The position numbers and the translations under genes are program-made. DNA of 64,000 nt from Niastella yeongjuensis. GTDB taxonomy: Bacteria > Bacteroidota > Bacteroidia > Chitinophagales > Chitinophagaceae. Shown in pieces: positions 1-8,914 of this stretch. The stretch covers positions 62,001-126,000 of the forward strand of contig NZ_FOCZ01000002.1 of NCBI RefSeq assembly GCF_900110245.1. The letters are read 5' to 3'. The notes beneath the pieces were generated by a model. It searched no databases. It was not told the origin of the DNA and saw only the letters and a program-made list of their open reading frames with translations. How positions within the stretch are numbered: position 1 is the first letter of the stretch; each line of letters opens with the position of its first letter.

Positions 1-770
1 CCGAATATAGTATTACCAATGCTCCGGTAAACCAGGCCGATGTAGAAAAAATGAAAGAGATCGTGGGTGTGTTGAAGCAATTCAACGGGTTTACCTACTT
101 CGATGAAATGAGCGATATGATCGCCCGCCTTGAAAATAATCTGTACAGGACCGAAAACCAGGGCCGTAATTGTATTCAATTTGAAAATAACCATTTGCTA
201 AAGGGGCTGGAACACATCAATCCCCTATATCAGTCAATACTGCAAAAAAAATCACTACTGGTAGAATACAAGTCGTTTAAAGCCGCCGCCTCCCAACATA
301 TTATATGTTATCCTTATTTGCTAAAGGAATACCGCAACCGCTGGTTCCTGATAGCCCGGGCAAAAAAACGGAATCAGCTACTGACCATGGCCCTCGATCG
401 CATCATAGAATTTCAGGAGCTTTCCAAAGAGCCTTTTAACGATCATGACGGAATTGACTTTGACAACTACTTCGATAATCTCATAGGGGTTACCAAGAAC
501 GAGAGTGATAAGGCAATTAAGGTAGTATTGTTTGTTGACAAATTCAATGCGCCATATGTATTGACCAAACCCATTCATCATTCCCAACAATTGTTAAAGC
601 AGGATGAGCAGGGTATTATCATCCGCATAGAGGTGGTACTGAACTTTGAACTGGAGCGGGAGATCCTGGGTTTTGGCGAATGTATGAAGGTATTGTCACC
701 GCGAATTCTTGTTTCAAAAATACAGCGACGATTAAATAAGGCGATGCAGGGGTATGAACCAGAAGCATAA
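1..770 (+). CDS. WYL-domain transcriptional regulator (5' partial)
   Basis: The reading frame is open from base 3 through the left edge, so the gene starts outside the window and at least 255 residues are visible. The C-terminal part has the WYL-domain pattern: a beta-rich stretch with YKSF, then YLLKEYRNRWFLIAR, a LALDRI-like segment (TMALDRIIEF) and a C-terminal WCX-like region ending near the VLSPRILVSKIQRRL helix. WYL proteins are usually DNA-binding regulators with an N-terminal winged helix and a ligand-sensing WYL domain; the winged helix would lie to the left and cannot be confirmed. An internal ATG at 51 is not needed as a start. No partner gene follows closely. Confidence 0.85.
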   Translation, partial: EYSITNAPVNQADVEKMKEIVGVLKQFNGFTYFDEMSDMIARLENNLYRTENQGRNCIQFENNHLLKGLEHINPLYQSILQKKSLLVEYKSFKAAASQHIICYPYLLKEYRNRWFLIARAKKRNQLLTMALDRIIEFQELSKEPFNDHDGIDFDNYFDNLIGVTKNESDKAIKVVLFVDKFNAPYVLTKPIHHSQQLLKQDEQGIIIRIEVVLNFELEREILGFGECMKVLSPRILVSKIQRRLNKAMQGYEPEA

Positions 771-894
771 CAATTTCATCATATACTAACGGTGTCACGT
801 GTGTATATGTGAAAAAGAAATGAAAAAATAGAAGATTGGTTATGAATTTAGCCGGGTTCTCTTTTGTAGCTTTAGTGCCATTAAAAACCTTCCC

Positions 895-1314
895 ATGGCT
901 AAAAGTGTAAAAAAGGCAATACCAAAACGTAAGCCCCAAGCCCACCTTTCACTCCAGCCTGGTTCTAACGCTACAACCAAACCCACAAACCATACCAACA
1001 TGCCAAAACTAACAACCACTTCACTGGTTGCAGAAAGCGCCCCGCATTCCCTGCAGGTGAGCATCACCTTTACATTTACCGGAGGTATAGGACAGGCCAC
1101 TTCATTACTATTCAGAAATGGCGTGCTGATCAATATGCAAAGTATCAGCAGCAGCGGAAATATCCGGTTTTCAGAGGTACAAAGCGGTGATTCCATTTCC
1201 GTAAATGGCGTTTGCACCGGCCATGCAGTTATTGTCATCGATACTCCAACTGTTCCCGTTTCTCCCCAACAATTTGCTGCAGGGATCATCCTTACCGGCT
1301 ATTTAATTCAATAA
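895..1314 (+). CDS. hypothetical protein, beta-rich with basic N-terminus
   Basis: I do not recognise this 139-residue protein. The first 35 residues are basic and rich in Lys, Thr, Asn and Pro. The remainder (from Met36) is a compact, beta-strand-rich domain of alternating Ile/Val/Thr/Ser with one Cys. No signal peptide or catalytic motif is visible. A Bacteroidota -7-like sequence TAGCTTTA (867-874) lies 20 bases before the ATG, which supports the upstream start over the internal Met36. Stop is 13 bases before the next gene, so the two may be co-transcribed. Confidence 0.6.
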   Translation: MAKSVKKAIPKRKPQAHLSLQPGSNATTKPTNHTNMPKLTTTSLVAESAPHSLQVSITFTFTGGIGQATSLLFRNGVLINMQSISSSGNIRFSEVQSGDSISVNGVCTGHAVIVIDTPTVPVSPQQFAAGIILTGYLIQ

Positions 1315-1327
1315 TCAAACAGGCAAT

Positions 1328-2518
1328 ATGATCGGAAAAATTACGGGCATCGTAATGGTGCTGCTGTTTTGCTTTGCCACTACGCTGATAGCGCAAAAGA
1401 GCCCCATACCCAATCCTATATTAACGGCAGATTCATTAGCAACGGGTAATTATAAAGACGTGCTCAACAGCTTCTTTCAACTGGCATTTGACCGGCTTAC
1501 CAGTCCTGACAAAACATTGAAATTTACAGGTACCCCTTTTGCGGTTATTGCAAAGCTGGATACTGTATTGCTGGTTGATACCATCTATAAGAAATACAGA
1601 ACCCTCCGGAACCTGAACTATTCGTTCGGGTTACGGCTCGATTCCTCGTACCGGTTTAACGGATTTTCAGCAGGGCTCAAATATGCCATCATCAATAAAA
1701 GAGATGAAACGGTACAGAACGCATTTGTGAAGACCGTGCTTTCGAATGCAGCGGTGAAGCAATTGTTTGCTTTGAATAACCAAATGGTTGCAAAAATTCC
1801 TGCCATGCCTAATCCCTGGCCGTTGATGCAGGAATATTCAAATTTCACCATGGGGTTGATAAGCTTCGGGGCTTTAAGTAAACCATTACAGGATACCATG
1901 CTGGCTTTTGCCGGTAGCAGCGACAGCACGCGGGCTTTGTTTGAAACCCTTATGCAAACTCCGGACTTTAACATGAAACGCACAACCGATAGTCTTTATC
2001 AGGACATGAAAATGAACTTCAATAAAAATGCCCTGTGGACGGTTGGCGTTACTGACACCACTTTGAAGAATCAGTATGTTTTTGCCAATGTGGTCTTTCA
2101 CACAGAATTTATAAAAAGCATTAATAAATACAGCAAAACAAAAAACGACCTGGAGTTAAATATCAGATCGCAATTGCAGCTGGTAGACGATACGTTGAAA
2201 GCTGGTCGCGATCTGGGGCGGGCTGTTTTTAATTTTGAACCCGGTATTAACTGGGTGCTCAATACCAAAAGTATCAGGAAGAGCTACCTGGAGCTGAAAT
2301 TCAGTGGAGGCTATTATCATCTCTTCAACAGGGTATATGCGAACGAGGAACAAAATCAGCTCTGGTTAAATGGTACCATACGCATCAGGATCTTCAATGA
2401 TATCTGGGTACCGTTCGAAGTGAAGTATGATCCCAGGAACGGGAATTTGTTCGGCTTTATAAATGTGAGGGCCAACTTTAGAGCCCTGGCAGGAGCAGCA
2501 AAGCAGCTTTATAAATAA
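1328..2518 (+). CDS. exported hypothetical protein
   Basis: A 396-residue protein with a clear Sec signal peptide: Lys near the start, a hydrophobic stretch (IVMVLLFCFATTLI) and an A-Q cleavage site around residue 22. The mature part is mixed alpha/beta; the C-terminal 110 residues have alternating strands with aromatic residues (LELKFSGGYYHLF, NGTIRIRIFNDIWVPFEVKYD), resembling an outer-membrane or periplasmic beta-structure. I do not recognise the family. It follows the preceding gene after 13 bases and is followed by a rho-independent terminator, which suggests a small two-gene unit. Confidence 0.75.
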   Translation: MIGKITGIVMVLLFCFATTLIAQKSPIPNPILTADSLATGNYKDVLNSFFQLAFDRLTSPDKTLKFTGTPFAVIAKLDTVLLVDTIYKKYRTLRNLNYSFGLRLDSSYRFNGFSAGLKYAIINKRDETVQNAFVKTVLSNAAVKQLFALNNQMVAKIPAMPNPWPLMQEYSNFTMGLISFGALSKPLQDTMLAFAGSSDSTRALFETLMQTPDFNMKRTTDSLYQDMKMNFNKNALWTVGVTDTTLKNQYVFANVVFHTEFIKSINKYSKTKNDLELNIRSQLQLVDDTLKAGRDLGRAVFNFEPGINWVLNTKSIRKSYLELKFSGGYYHLFNRVYANEEQNQLWLNGTIRIRIFNDIWVPFEVKYDPRNGNLFGFINVRANFRALAGAAKQLYK

Positions 2519-2542
2519 TCAACATAAGATAATGGATGGACG

Positions 2543-2569
2543 GGTCTCTGCTTAGCAGGGACCTTTTTT
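2543..2569 (+). terminator. rho-independent terminator
   Basis: A nine-base-pair stem GGTCTCTGC (2543-2551) pairs with GCAGGGACC (2555-2563), including one G-U pair, across a three-base loop and is followed by six T (2564-2569). It lies 24 bases after the stop of the exported hypothetical protein and would end that transcript. Confidence 0.75.
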
Positions 2570-2904
2570 ATTATAAGGGTGTTTAAATAACTTTAATTTT
2601 CTTTCTGTTTTAATGATGATTTAATACATTTAGCTGGATCGGTTGAATTAGGTGAATGACCGATAAAACGGCTGCATTCAAGATAATATCATGCTAATGG
2701 GTTAATAGTCAGCTGAATAAAAATGTTAACATTTGCGTTTCAATTTGGTATTATTTACTTAACATTGTGCTTTAATTATCTTAAAATACATTTAATTTCT
2801 TTGCCGAAACTTAAATGTATAGTTATGATAAGAAACCAGACACTGCCATCACCCGGCCAACGAAACGATTGTTCACACATTTGTTCACTATCTAACCTTG
2901 CTAT
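2570..2904 (+). promoter_or_regulatory. upstream region of the SusC operon with a candidate promoter
   Basis: An AT-rich 335-base gap with no believable gene; a 61-codon open frame here reads into susC and shows no protein-like composition. The best promoter candidate is ATTG (2764-2767), 19 bases, then TACATTTA (2787-2794), close to the Bacteroidota consensus TTTG-N19/20-TAnnTTTG. It would give a 5' leader of about 100 bases before the susC ATG at 2905. No adjacent extracytoplasmic sigma/anti-sigma pair or hybrid two-component regulator is present, so how the operon is regulated is not visible. Confidence 0.4.
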
Positions 2905-5900
2905 ATGAGATCAAGCTCTTTCTTAAAGCAGTTATTACTATCGACTGCTATTATCGTACAGGCACTGTTGCTTATGCCCACAGGAATAGTTGCCCAAAAC
3001 AATAAGCCGCTAATAAAAGGGCAGGTATTGGATGAAAAAGACGCTCCGCTGCCGGGCGTAAACATTTTAATCAAAGGCGCCAACAGGGGAGTTAATTCCG
3101 GTGCTGATGGTAAATTCAGTCTTGAAGCACCCGGCGAAAATGCCGTGCTGGTTATTTCCTACATTGGTTATGTAACCCGCGAGATCTCCATAAAAGGCAT
3201 CAGCAAAGAACTGTCTATTCAATTACAGTCTTCAGGCAACACCCTCAATGACGTAGTGGTAATTGGTTATGGTACGCAGAAAAAAGTAAACCTTACTGGC
3301 TCCGTTGAAAACATCAATGCGGCCCGTTTGGCCGACCGGCCTGTAACCCAGTTATCTACTGCTCTGCAGGGGATAGCCCCCGGCGTTACTGTAACTACCA
3401 GTACCGGTGCGCCGGGCAGTGATGCCGGAAACATTCGCATTCGCGGTATTGGTACCCTGAACAATGCCAATCCGCTCGTTTTGATCGATGGCATAGAAGG
3501 CAATATGAATGAGCTGGACCCCAACATGATTGAAAGTATTTCTGTGTTGAAAGATGCGGCCTCCTCTGCTATCTATGGTTCGCGTGCCGCCAATGGCGTA
3601 TTGTTGGTAACCACCAAAAGAGCAAAAGGCGACAGGCTTACAATTACCTATAATGGTTTCATGGGTAAACAAAAAGCCACCAACCTGCCCGATAAAGTAG
3701 ATGCGCTCGATCATATGCGCCTGTTGAACGAAGCTTATGTAAATACAGGTATTACCCCCGTATATACCGACCAGTTTATCGAAAAGTATAGCCAGGAAAT
3801 GTTGACCAATCCCGATGAATACCCCAATACCGATTGGCAAAAAGAAGTGCTGAAAGGGTCGGGTATGATGCAAAACCACTCCGTAGGCATCAGTGGTTCA
3901 TCGGGCAAACTGCGTTTTCTTACCACACTGGGCTACCTGCACCAGGATGGTATTGTAAAGTCGTCCTCTTTCGAAAGATACACGCTGCGTAACAATGCGG
4001 ATGTTAAGTTCAATGAAAAAGTAAGCATGAAGCTCGATCTGCAGCTGATCAACCGGAACACGACAGAGCCGGGACGGGGCATGACGAACGTGTTCTCACA
4101 AATGAACCGCATTCCTGCTGTACAGTTAGGCCGGCTAACCAATGGCAAATGGGGTGAAGGTTGGAATGGAAACAATCCTATTGCCATGGTGGAAGACGGC
4201 GGCGCGCTGAAGAACAATACGCTGAGCATGCAGGGCAATTTGCAATTAAGCTATAAGCCGGTATACTGGTTAACAGCCGACCTGGTAGCAGCGCCCCGTT
4301 TTGTAAATTCTTATGATGATGATTTTGTAAAAGCGGTGACCACTTACACGGGCACTGGTTCAGTAGCCTTTACCCAGCCCGCTAAAAGTGAAAAGACCAA
4401 TACCAACGCCCGCTCTTACTATGGCAATTATCGCGCAAATATTACCGCCGACAAACAATTTGGCAGCCATAGTGTAAAATGGTTGTTAGGAGCCTCAAAG
4501 GAAACCTATTATGCATCTGATTTCACTGCCTTCCGCGATAATTACCAGTTCCCCGATTATACGGTGCTCAATGCCGGTGATAAAAGTAATCAGCAGGCAT
4601 CGGGCAGCGCTTCCGAATGGACCTTACAAAGTTTCTTTAGCCGCCTCAACTACGATTTCAAAGGGAAATACCTGTTAGAGGCGAATGCCCGCTACGATGG
4701 TTCGTCCCGTTTTACTAAAGGAAACAGATACGGGTTCTTCCCTTCTTTCTCTGCCGGCTGGCGTGTTAGCGAAGAGAACTTTATGGAAAGCCTGCGCAGC
4801 GTGTTAACCGATCTGAAATTCAGGGCCAGCTGGGGAACATTGGGTAATCAGAACATCGGCACCTATCCATTTGCTTCCAATATAGCATTGGGCTCTTACT
4901 CCATGGCAGGTCAGGTTGTTTCCATTGGTGCGTTGAACGATATGAGCAATAAGGATATTACCTGGGAAACCACCACCATGACTGATGTGGGGGTGGATGT
5001 AACGCTGTTTAAGAATTTGTCCATCACAGCCGACTGGTACCGGAAAATCACCGACGACATTCTGCTTACGCTGGATATCCCTTTATACATCGGTTTAAAT
5101 GCGCCATATCAGAACGCAGGTAAGGTAAGTAACGTGGGTTGGGAGTTAGGTGTTAATTACAATGGCCGGGCCGGTGCGTTTACCTATGGCATTAATTTCA
5201 ATATTTCCGATGTAAAAAACAAGGTGCTCGATCTGAAAGGCATCAGTGCTTCCAGTTTGTTGCAGAGCCGCGAGGGATATTCCATCAACTCCATCTACGC
5301 CCTGGAAGCCGATGGTTATTTTCAATCGCAGGCGGAGATCGACAACCATCCGGCGCAGGTGGGTGTGCTGGCGCCCGGTGATATCAAATACGTAAACCAG
5401 AACAAGGACAATATCATTAACAATGATGATTATAAAATAATTGGCAGCACCCTTCCCCGCTACACGTATGGGTTGAATCTGAACGCCGGGTACAAAGGGT
5501 TTAGCCTGAACGCCTTTTTGCAGGGCGTGGGCAAAGCCAATGGTTATTTATATTCCTACGCCATTCAGCCGTTTTACAGCGGCGGTACGGCGCATGAACA
5601 ACATAAGGATTCCTGGACACCCGAAAATCCCAATGCAGCATTCCCCCGCCTTACCTATGGCGATGGTGGTAACAACTATCAGCCATCCAGCTTCTGGATG
5701 AAAAATGCCGCTTATGTACGCCTGAAAAATATTCAGCTTGGTTATTCATTGCCGGTATCACTCATCAACAAATGGGGCATGACGTCCCTGAAAGTATATG
5801 TGGCCGGACAGAACCTGCTTACGCATGATAAATTCTGGAAAGGATATGATGTGGAAACACCTGTAGGTACGGGTAATTTGTACCCACAGGTAAAAGTGTA

Positions 5901-5928
5901 TACTGTTGGTCTGGACATTAAATTCTAA
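2905..5928 (+). CDS. SusC/RagA-family TonB-dependent outer-membrane transporter
   Basis: A 1007-residue outer-membrane importer of the SusC family, which forms a complex with SusD to take up oligosaccharides or other large nutrients using TonB energy. Visible features in order: signal peptide (about 1-30, ending IVAQ), carboxypeptidase-D regulatory-like domain (about 36-110, starting IKGQVLDEKDAPLPGVNI), the hallmark segment DVVVIGYGTQKK at the plug boundary, plug domain with GSRAANGVLLVTTK, and a long beta-barrel ending in VGLDIKF with a terminal aromatic. The length is typical. It is followed by susD after 19 bases. No FecR-interacting STN domain is seen. Confidence 0.95.
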   Translation: MRSSSFLKQLLLSTAIIVQALLLMPTGIVAQNNKPLIKGQVLDEKDAPLPGVNILIKGANRGVNSGADGKFSLEAPGENAVLVISYIGYVTREISIKGISKELSIQLQSSGNTLNDVVVIGYGTQKKVNLTGSVENINAARLADRPVTQLSTALQGIAPGVTVTTSTGAPGSDAGNIRIRGIGTLNNANPLVLIDGIEGNMNELDPNMIESISVLKDAASSAIYGSRAANGVLLVTTKRAKGDRLTITYNGFMGKQKATNLPDKVDALDHMRLLNEAYVNTGITPVYTDQFIEKYSQEMLTNPDEYPNTDWQKEVLKGSGMMQNHSVGISGSSGKLRFLTTLGYLHQDGIVKSSSFERYTLRNNADVKFNEKVSMKLDLQLINRNTTEPGRGMTNVFSQMNRIPAVQLGRLTNGKWGEGWNGNNPIAMVEDGGALKNNTLSMQGNLQLSYKPVYWLTADLVAAPRFVNSYDDDFVKAVTTYTGTGSVAFTQPAKSEKTNTNARSYYGNYRANITADKQFGSHSVKWLLGASKETYYASDFTAFRDNYQFPDYTVLNAGDKSNQQASGSASEWTLQSFFSRLNYDFKGKYLLEANARYDGSSRFTKGNRYGFFPSFSAGWRVSEENFMESLRSVLTDLKFRASWGTLGNQNIGTYPFASNIALGSYSMAGQVVSIGALNDMSNKDITWETTTMTDVGVDVTLFKNLSITADWYRKITDDILLTLDIPLYIGLNAPYQNAGKVSNVGWELGVNYNGRAGAFTYGINFNISDVKNKVLDLKGISASSLLQSREGYSINSIYALEADGYFQSQAEIDNHPAQVGVLAPGDIKYVNQNKDNIINNDDYKIIGSTLPRYTYGLNLNAGYKGFSLNAFLQGVGKANGYLYSYAIQPFYSGGTAHEQHKDSWTPENPNAAFPRLTYGDGGNNYQPSSFWMKNAAYVRLKNIQLGYSLPVSLINKWGMTSLKVYVAGQNLLTHDKFWKGYDVETPVGTGNLYPQVKVYTVGLDIKF

Positions 5929-5947
5929 ACATCCTTATTTACAAATC

Positions 5948-7615
5948 ATGAAATGTACATCCACCATAATATTGATTGCCGGTATTATAGCCGGATTGAC
6001 TGCCTGTAATAAATCGCTCGACAAGGTACCACTCGATAGCCCTTCTTCTGCCTCATTTTATAAAGATGCTACTGAAGTAGAGATGGGTATTCTGGGTTGT
6101 TATAAATCATTGAACTGGGAATTGAAAACAGCCCGCCCCTGGCCGGTGATGTTGGATAATTGCGCTGATATCAGCTGGAACCGGAGTGCACATGCCGTAC
6201 AGGACCTGGGCAATGGAACGGCTACCAGTACCAATGGGTCAGCCGAAGTTGCCTGGACACAATGCTACAAATCAATAGGCCGTGCTAATTTTCTGCTCGA
6301 TAATATCGACCGGGCAAAAGCCACGCTCGCCGAAGCTTATTACAGGCAGGTAATTGCAGAAGCCCGTTGGGTAAGAGCGTTCAACTATTTTCTGCTTACA
6401 GAAATGTTTGGCGATGTGCCGCTGGTAACAAAAAGCATTTCGTTAGAGGAGAGCAACCTGGAAAGGACCAGCAAGGCCGACGTGGTTACTTTCATCCTGA
6501 ATGAAATGGATGAATCTGTGGCCGATCTGCCTGCATTCAATACGGGAAATATAACAGGCAGAGCCACTAAGGTAGCAGCGTATGCCTTAAAAGCACGGGT
6601 AGCTTTGTACAATGGGCAATGGCAGCCGGCAGCCGATGCTGCCAATGCAGCGCGGGCAATCGGTCATTACGGATTGTATGCCGATTATTCAAACCTGTTT
6701 AATTATACCGGTGAGTATTGCAAAGAACAGATCTTTTCCCTTCAGTATACAAAAGGGGTACTCACACATAGCAATAGCAATTTTCTTTCGAGCCGCCTGG
6801 CAGGTGGCGTAGCTAACGAAGTACCCACTCAGCAAATGGTTGATTCGTATGAGTGCACCGATGGATTGACGATAGACAAATCACCCTTATACAATACCGC
6901 CAAACCATTTGAGAAACGCGATCCCCGGCTGGCCATGAGCATCGTATTGCCAGGCAGCACGTATTATGGCTATCAGTTTGAAACGCACCCCGATAGTTTG
7001 AAAGTCTGGAATTATAATGTAACACCGGCAGTGCGGGTAAGCAACACAGATGCCACCAACCAATACGCTACGTTCACGGGTTATATGTGGCGTAAATGGA
7101 CAGACATAAAAGACATGAAAGATGATGAGAATTGTGAAGGCGATATTGTGATCATGCGTTACGCTGAACTGTTGCTTATTTATGCCGAAGCAAAGATCGA
7201 GGCCAATCAAATAGATGAATCAGTATATAAAGCATTGGATTCGGTTAGGACCAGGGTTGGCATGCCTGTTGTGCCCCGTGGGCAAACACAGGACTATATG
7301 CGCTCGCTGGTACGCCGCGAACGTAAAGTAGAGCTGGCCAATGAAGGACATCGCCTGTTCGACATTCGCCGCTGGAAGATTGCGGAACAAGTGATGAAAG
7401 GGCCTCGCTATGGCCGCAGCCGTACTGCCTGGCTGAATACAGCGCCAGTGCTGGATGCAAACAGTACACCTGATTACAGCAATGTGTCAAATACGAGTAT
7501 CATGCGTGTGATTGAGAACATGGTGTTCAATCCAAAGCGCGATTACCTGTGGCCTGTGCCGAACATTGAAGTGCTTACTACAAAGGGATTGGTAAAACAA
7601 AACGATAACTGGTAA
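5948..7615 (+). CDS. SusD/RagB-family nutrient-binding lipoprotein
   Basis: A 555-residue surface lipoprotein partner of the SusC transporter. The signal peptide ends in a lipobox LTAC with Cys20, followed by CNKSLDKVPLDSPS, typical for SusD. The body contains the family TPR-type helices (EARWVRAFNYFLLTEMFGDVPL) and the C-terminal RRERKVELANEGHRLFDIRRW segment that characterises SusD/RagB. I chose ATG 5948 because it gives a proper lipoprotein signal; an in-frame ATG at 5906 lies inside susC and would add a non-signal extension. It presumably lids the SusC barrel; the substrate cannot be read from sequence. Confidence 0.95.
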   Translation: MKCTSTIILIAGIIAGLTACNKSLDKVPLDSPSSASFYKDATEVEMGILGCYKSLNWELKTARPWPVMLDNCADISWNRSAHAVQDLGNGTATSTNGSAEVAWTQCYKSIGRANFLLDNIDRAKATLAEAYYRQVIAEARWVRAFNYFLLTEMFGDVPLVTKSISLEESNLERTSKADVVTFILNEMDESVADLPAFNTGNITGRATKVAAYALKARVALYNGQWQPAADAANAARAIGHYGLYADYSNLFNYTGEYCKEQIFSLQYTKGVLTHSNSNFLSSRLAGGVANEVPTQQMVDSYECTDGLTIDKSPLYNTAKPFEKRDPRLAMSIVLPGSTYYGYQFETHPDSLKVWNYNVTPAVRVSNTDATNQYATFTGYMWRKWTDIKDMKDDENCEGDIVIMRYAELLLIYAEAKIEANQIDESVYKALDSVRTRVGMPVVPRGQTQDYMRSLVRRERKVELANEGHRLFDIRRWKIAEQVMKGPRYGRSRTAWLNTAPVLDANSTPDYSNVSNTSIMRVIENMVFNPKRDYLWPVPNIEVLTTKGLVKQNDNW

Positions 7616-7620
7616 AAGAT

Positions 7621-8898
7621 ATGCCCGCCATAGAACAACCAACAAGATCGTGGTTCGATGTTAGACGCCGCTGGTTTATAGTGGGGATCATCTTTCTTAC
7701 GATCGTCTTTAATTATGTTGACCGGCAAATGGTGTCGATCCTGAAACCATTGCTGAAAAAAGAGTTTGCCCTGGACGATAGCGGCTATGCTGTTATTGTA
7801 AACCTCTTCACCATTTGTTATGCCATCATGTACCCGGTATCGGGCTGGCTGGTTGATAAATTTGGCGCTGGTAAGATCATGTTGTACAGCATTGTACTGT
7901 GGTCAATAGCTTGTGTAGGTGGTGGTCTTAGCAGAACGGTTGCCCAGTTTGGTTTTTTCAGGGGCATGCTGGGATTGGCCGAGCCGGCCAATTTCCCCGC
8001 CCAGTTAAAAACAGTGACCGTTTGGTTTTCGGGTAAGGTGCGTGCTACTGCCAACAGCTTGTGCGTAGCAGGTAGTTCTATTGGCGCCATTATAGCACCG
8101 CCATTGATTGCCTGGTTAACCCTGTCTTTTAGCTGGAAAACTGCTTTTGTTGTTTGTGGCGGCATGGGTTTGCTGATCGCTTTGTTATGGAAAATGATCT
8201 ATCGCAAACCGCCGGTGGAAGTAACCAAAGAGGTGATGCAGTCGGAAAACCGGGACGCCACCGGGCGGTTCAGCTGGAAACAACTGTGGTCTACAAAAAG
8301 CCTGTGGGGTATTCTGATGATCCGGTTTATCAGCGACCCTGTATGGTATTTTTGTTTGTTCTGGCTGCCGGGTTATTTGCAGGAAGGGTCAGGGCTTACA
8401 TTGCCACAAATAGGTTTGTTTGGCTGGATTCCTTTTTTGATTGCTGATGCAGGTAGTATAGGAACAAGCGCCTGGAGCGATAAACTGGTGCGCAGGGGCA
8501 TACAGCCATTACGGGCAAGAAAGATCATGCTTACTGCAACAGTGATACTGGCGCCCTTGTGTGCGTTGATCAATTATTTGCCAGGTGCGGTAAGTACATT
8601 GGTCGTGTTCAGCCTGATAGCCGTAATGGCCCTGAGCTGGCTGGTATCGCTCAGTGTAGTAGTAGCGGAATCGTTCCCTATGCACAACGTGGCCAGTGTG
8701 CTGGGTATAGCCGGCGGTTTTGGCGCATTGGGTGCGGTACTGTTCAATTATTATGTAGGCCAGGTAATAGGCAGGCTGGGTGCGGGCAACATCTTTATGC
8801 TGATGGCGATACTACATCCGTTATCAGCTTTAATACTATGGACTATGGTTCGTAAAGAAAAAGCCCCTTTTTCAGCAACTGCCCAATCAACTAATTAA
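7621..8898 (+). CDS. MFS transporter (anion:cation symporter / hexuronate-type)
   Basis: A 425-residue inner-membrane carrier with about 12 membrane segments and a short, charged central loop. The first segments carry the pattern DRQMVSIL and, after TM2, SGWLVDKFGAGKIM, matching the MFS loop 2-3 signature (G-x3-D-x-fGA) seen in the ACS/ExuT subgroup. Such carriers import hexuronates or related sugar acids with protons. It starts five bases after susD, so it is almost certainly in the operon and moves the product released by outer-membrane uptake into the cytoplasm. Substrate assignment is inference. Confidence 0.88.
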   Translation: MPAIEQPTRSWFDVRRRWFIVGIIFLTIVFNYVDRQMVSILKPLLKKEFALDDSGYAVIVNLFTICYAIMYPVSGWLVDKFGAGKIMLYSIVLWSIACVGGGLSRTVAQFGFFRGMLGLAEPANFPAQLKTVTVWFSGKVRATANSLCVAGSSIGAIIAPPLIAWLTLSFSWKTAFVVCGGMGLLIALLWKMIYRKPPVEVTKEVMQSENRDATGRFSWKQLWSTKSLWGILMIRFISDPVWYFCLFWLPGYLQEGSGLTLPQIGLFGWIPFLIADAGSIGTSAWSDKLVRRGIQPLRARKIMLTATVILAPLCALINYLPGAVSTLVVFSLIAVMALSWLVSLSVVVAESFPMHNVASVLGIAGGFGALGAVLFNYYVGQVIGRLGAGNIFMLMAILHPLSALILWTMVRKEKAPFSATAQSTN

Positions 8899-8914
8899 AA
8901 AAATTAAACATCAT

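Noticed and set aside
2723-2908. 61-codon open frame before susC
   Set aside because: It overlaps the candidate promoter and leader of susC, starts in AT-rich sequence and has no protein-like composition.
3352-3879. 175-codon open frame antisense to susC
   Set aside because: Shadow of the real SusC coding sequence; composition follows the codon periodicity of the other strand.
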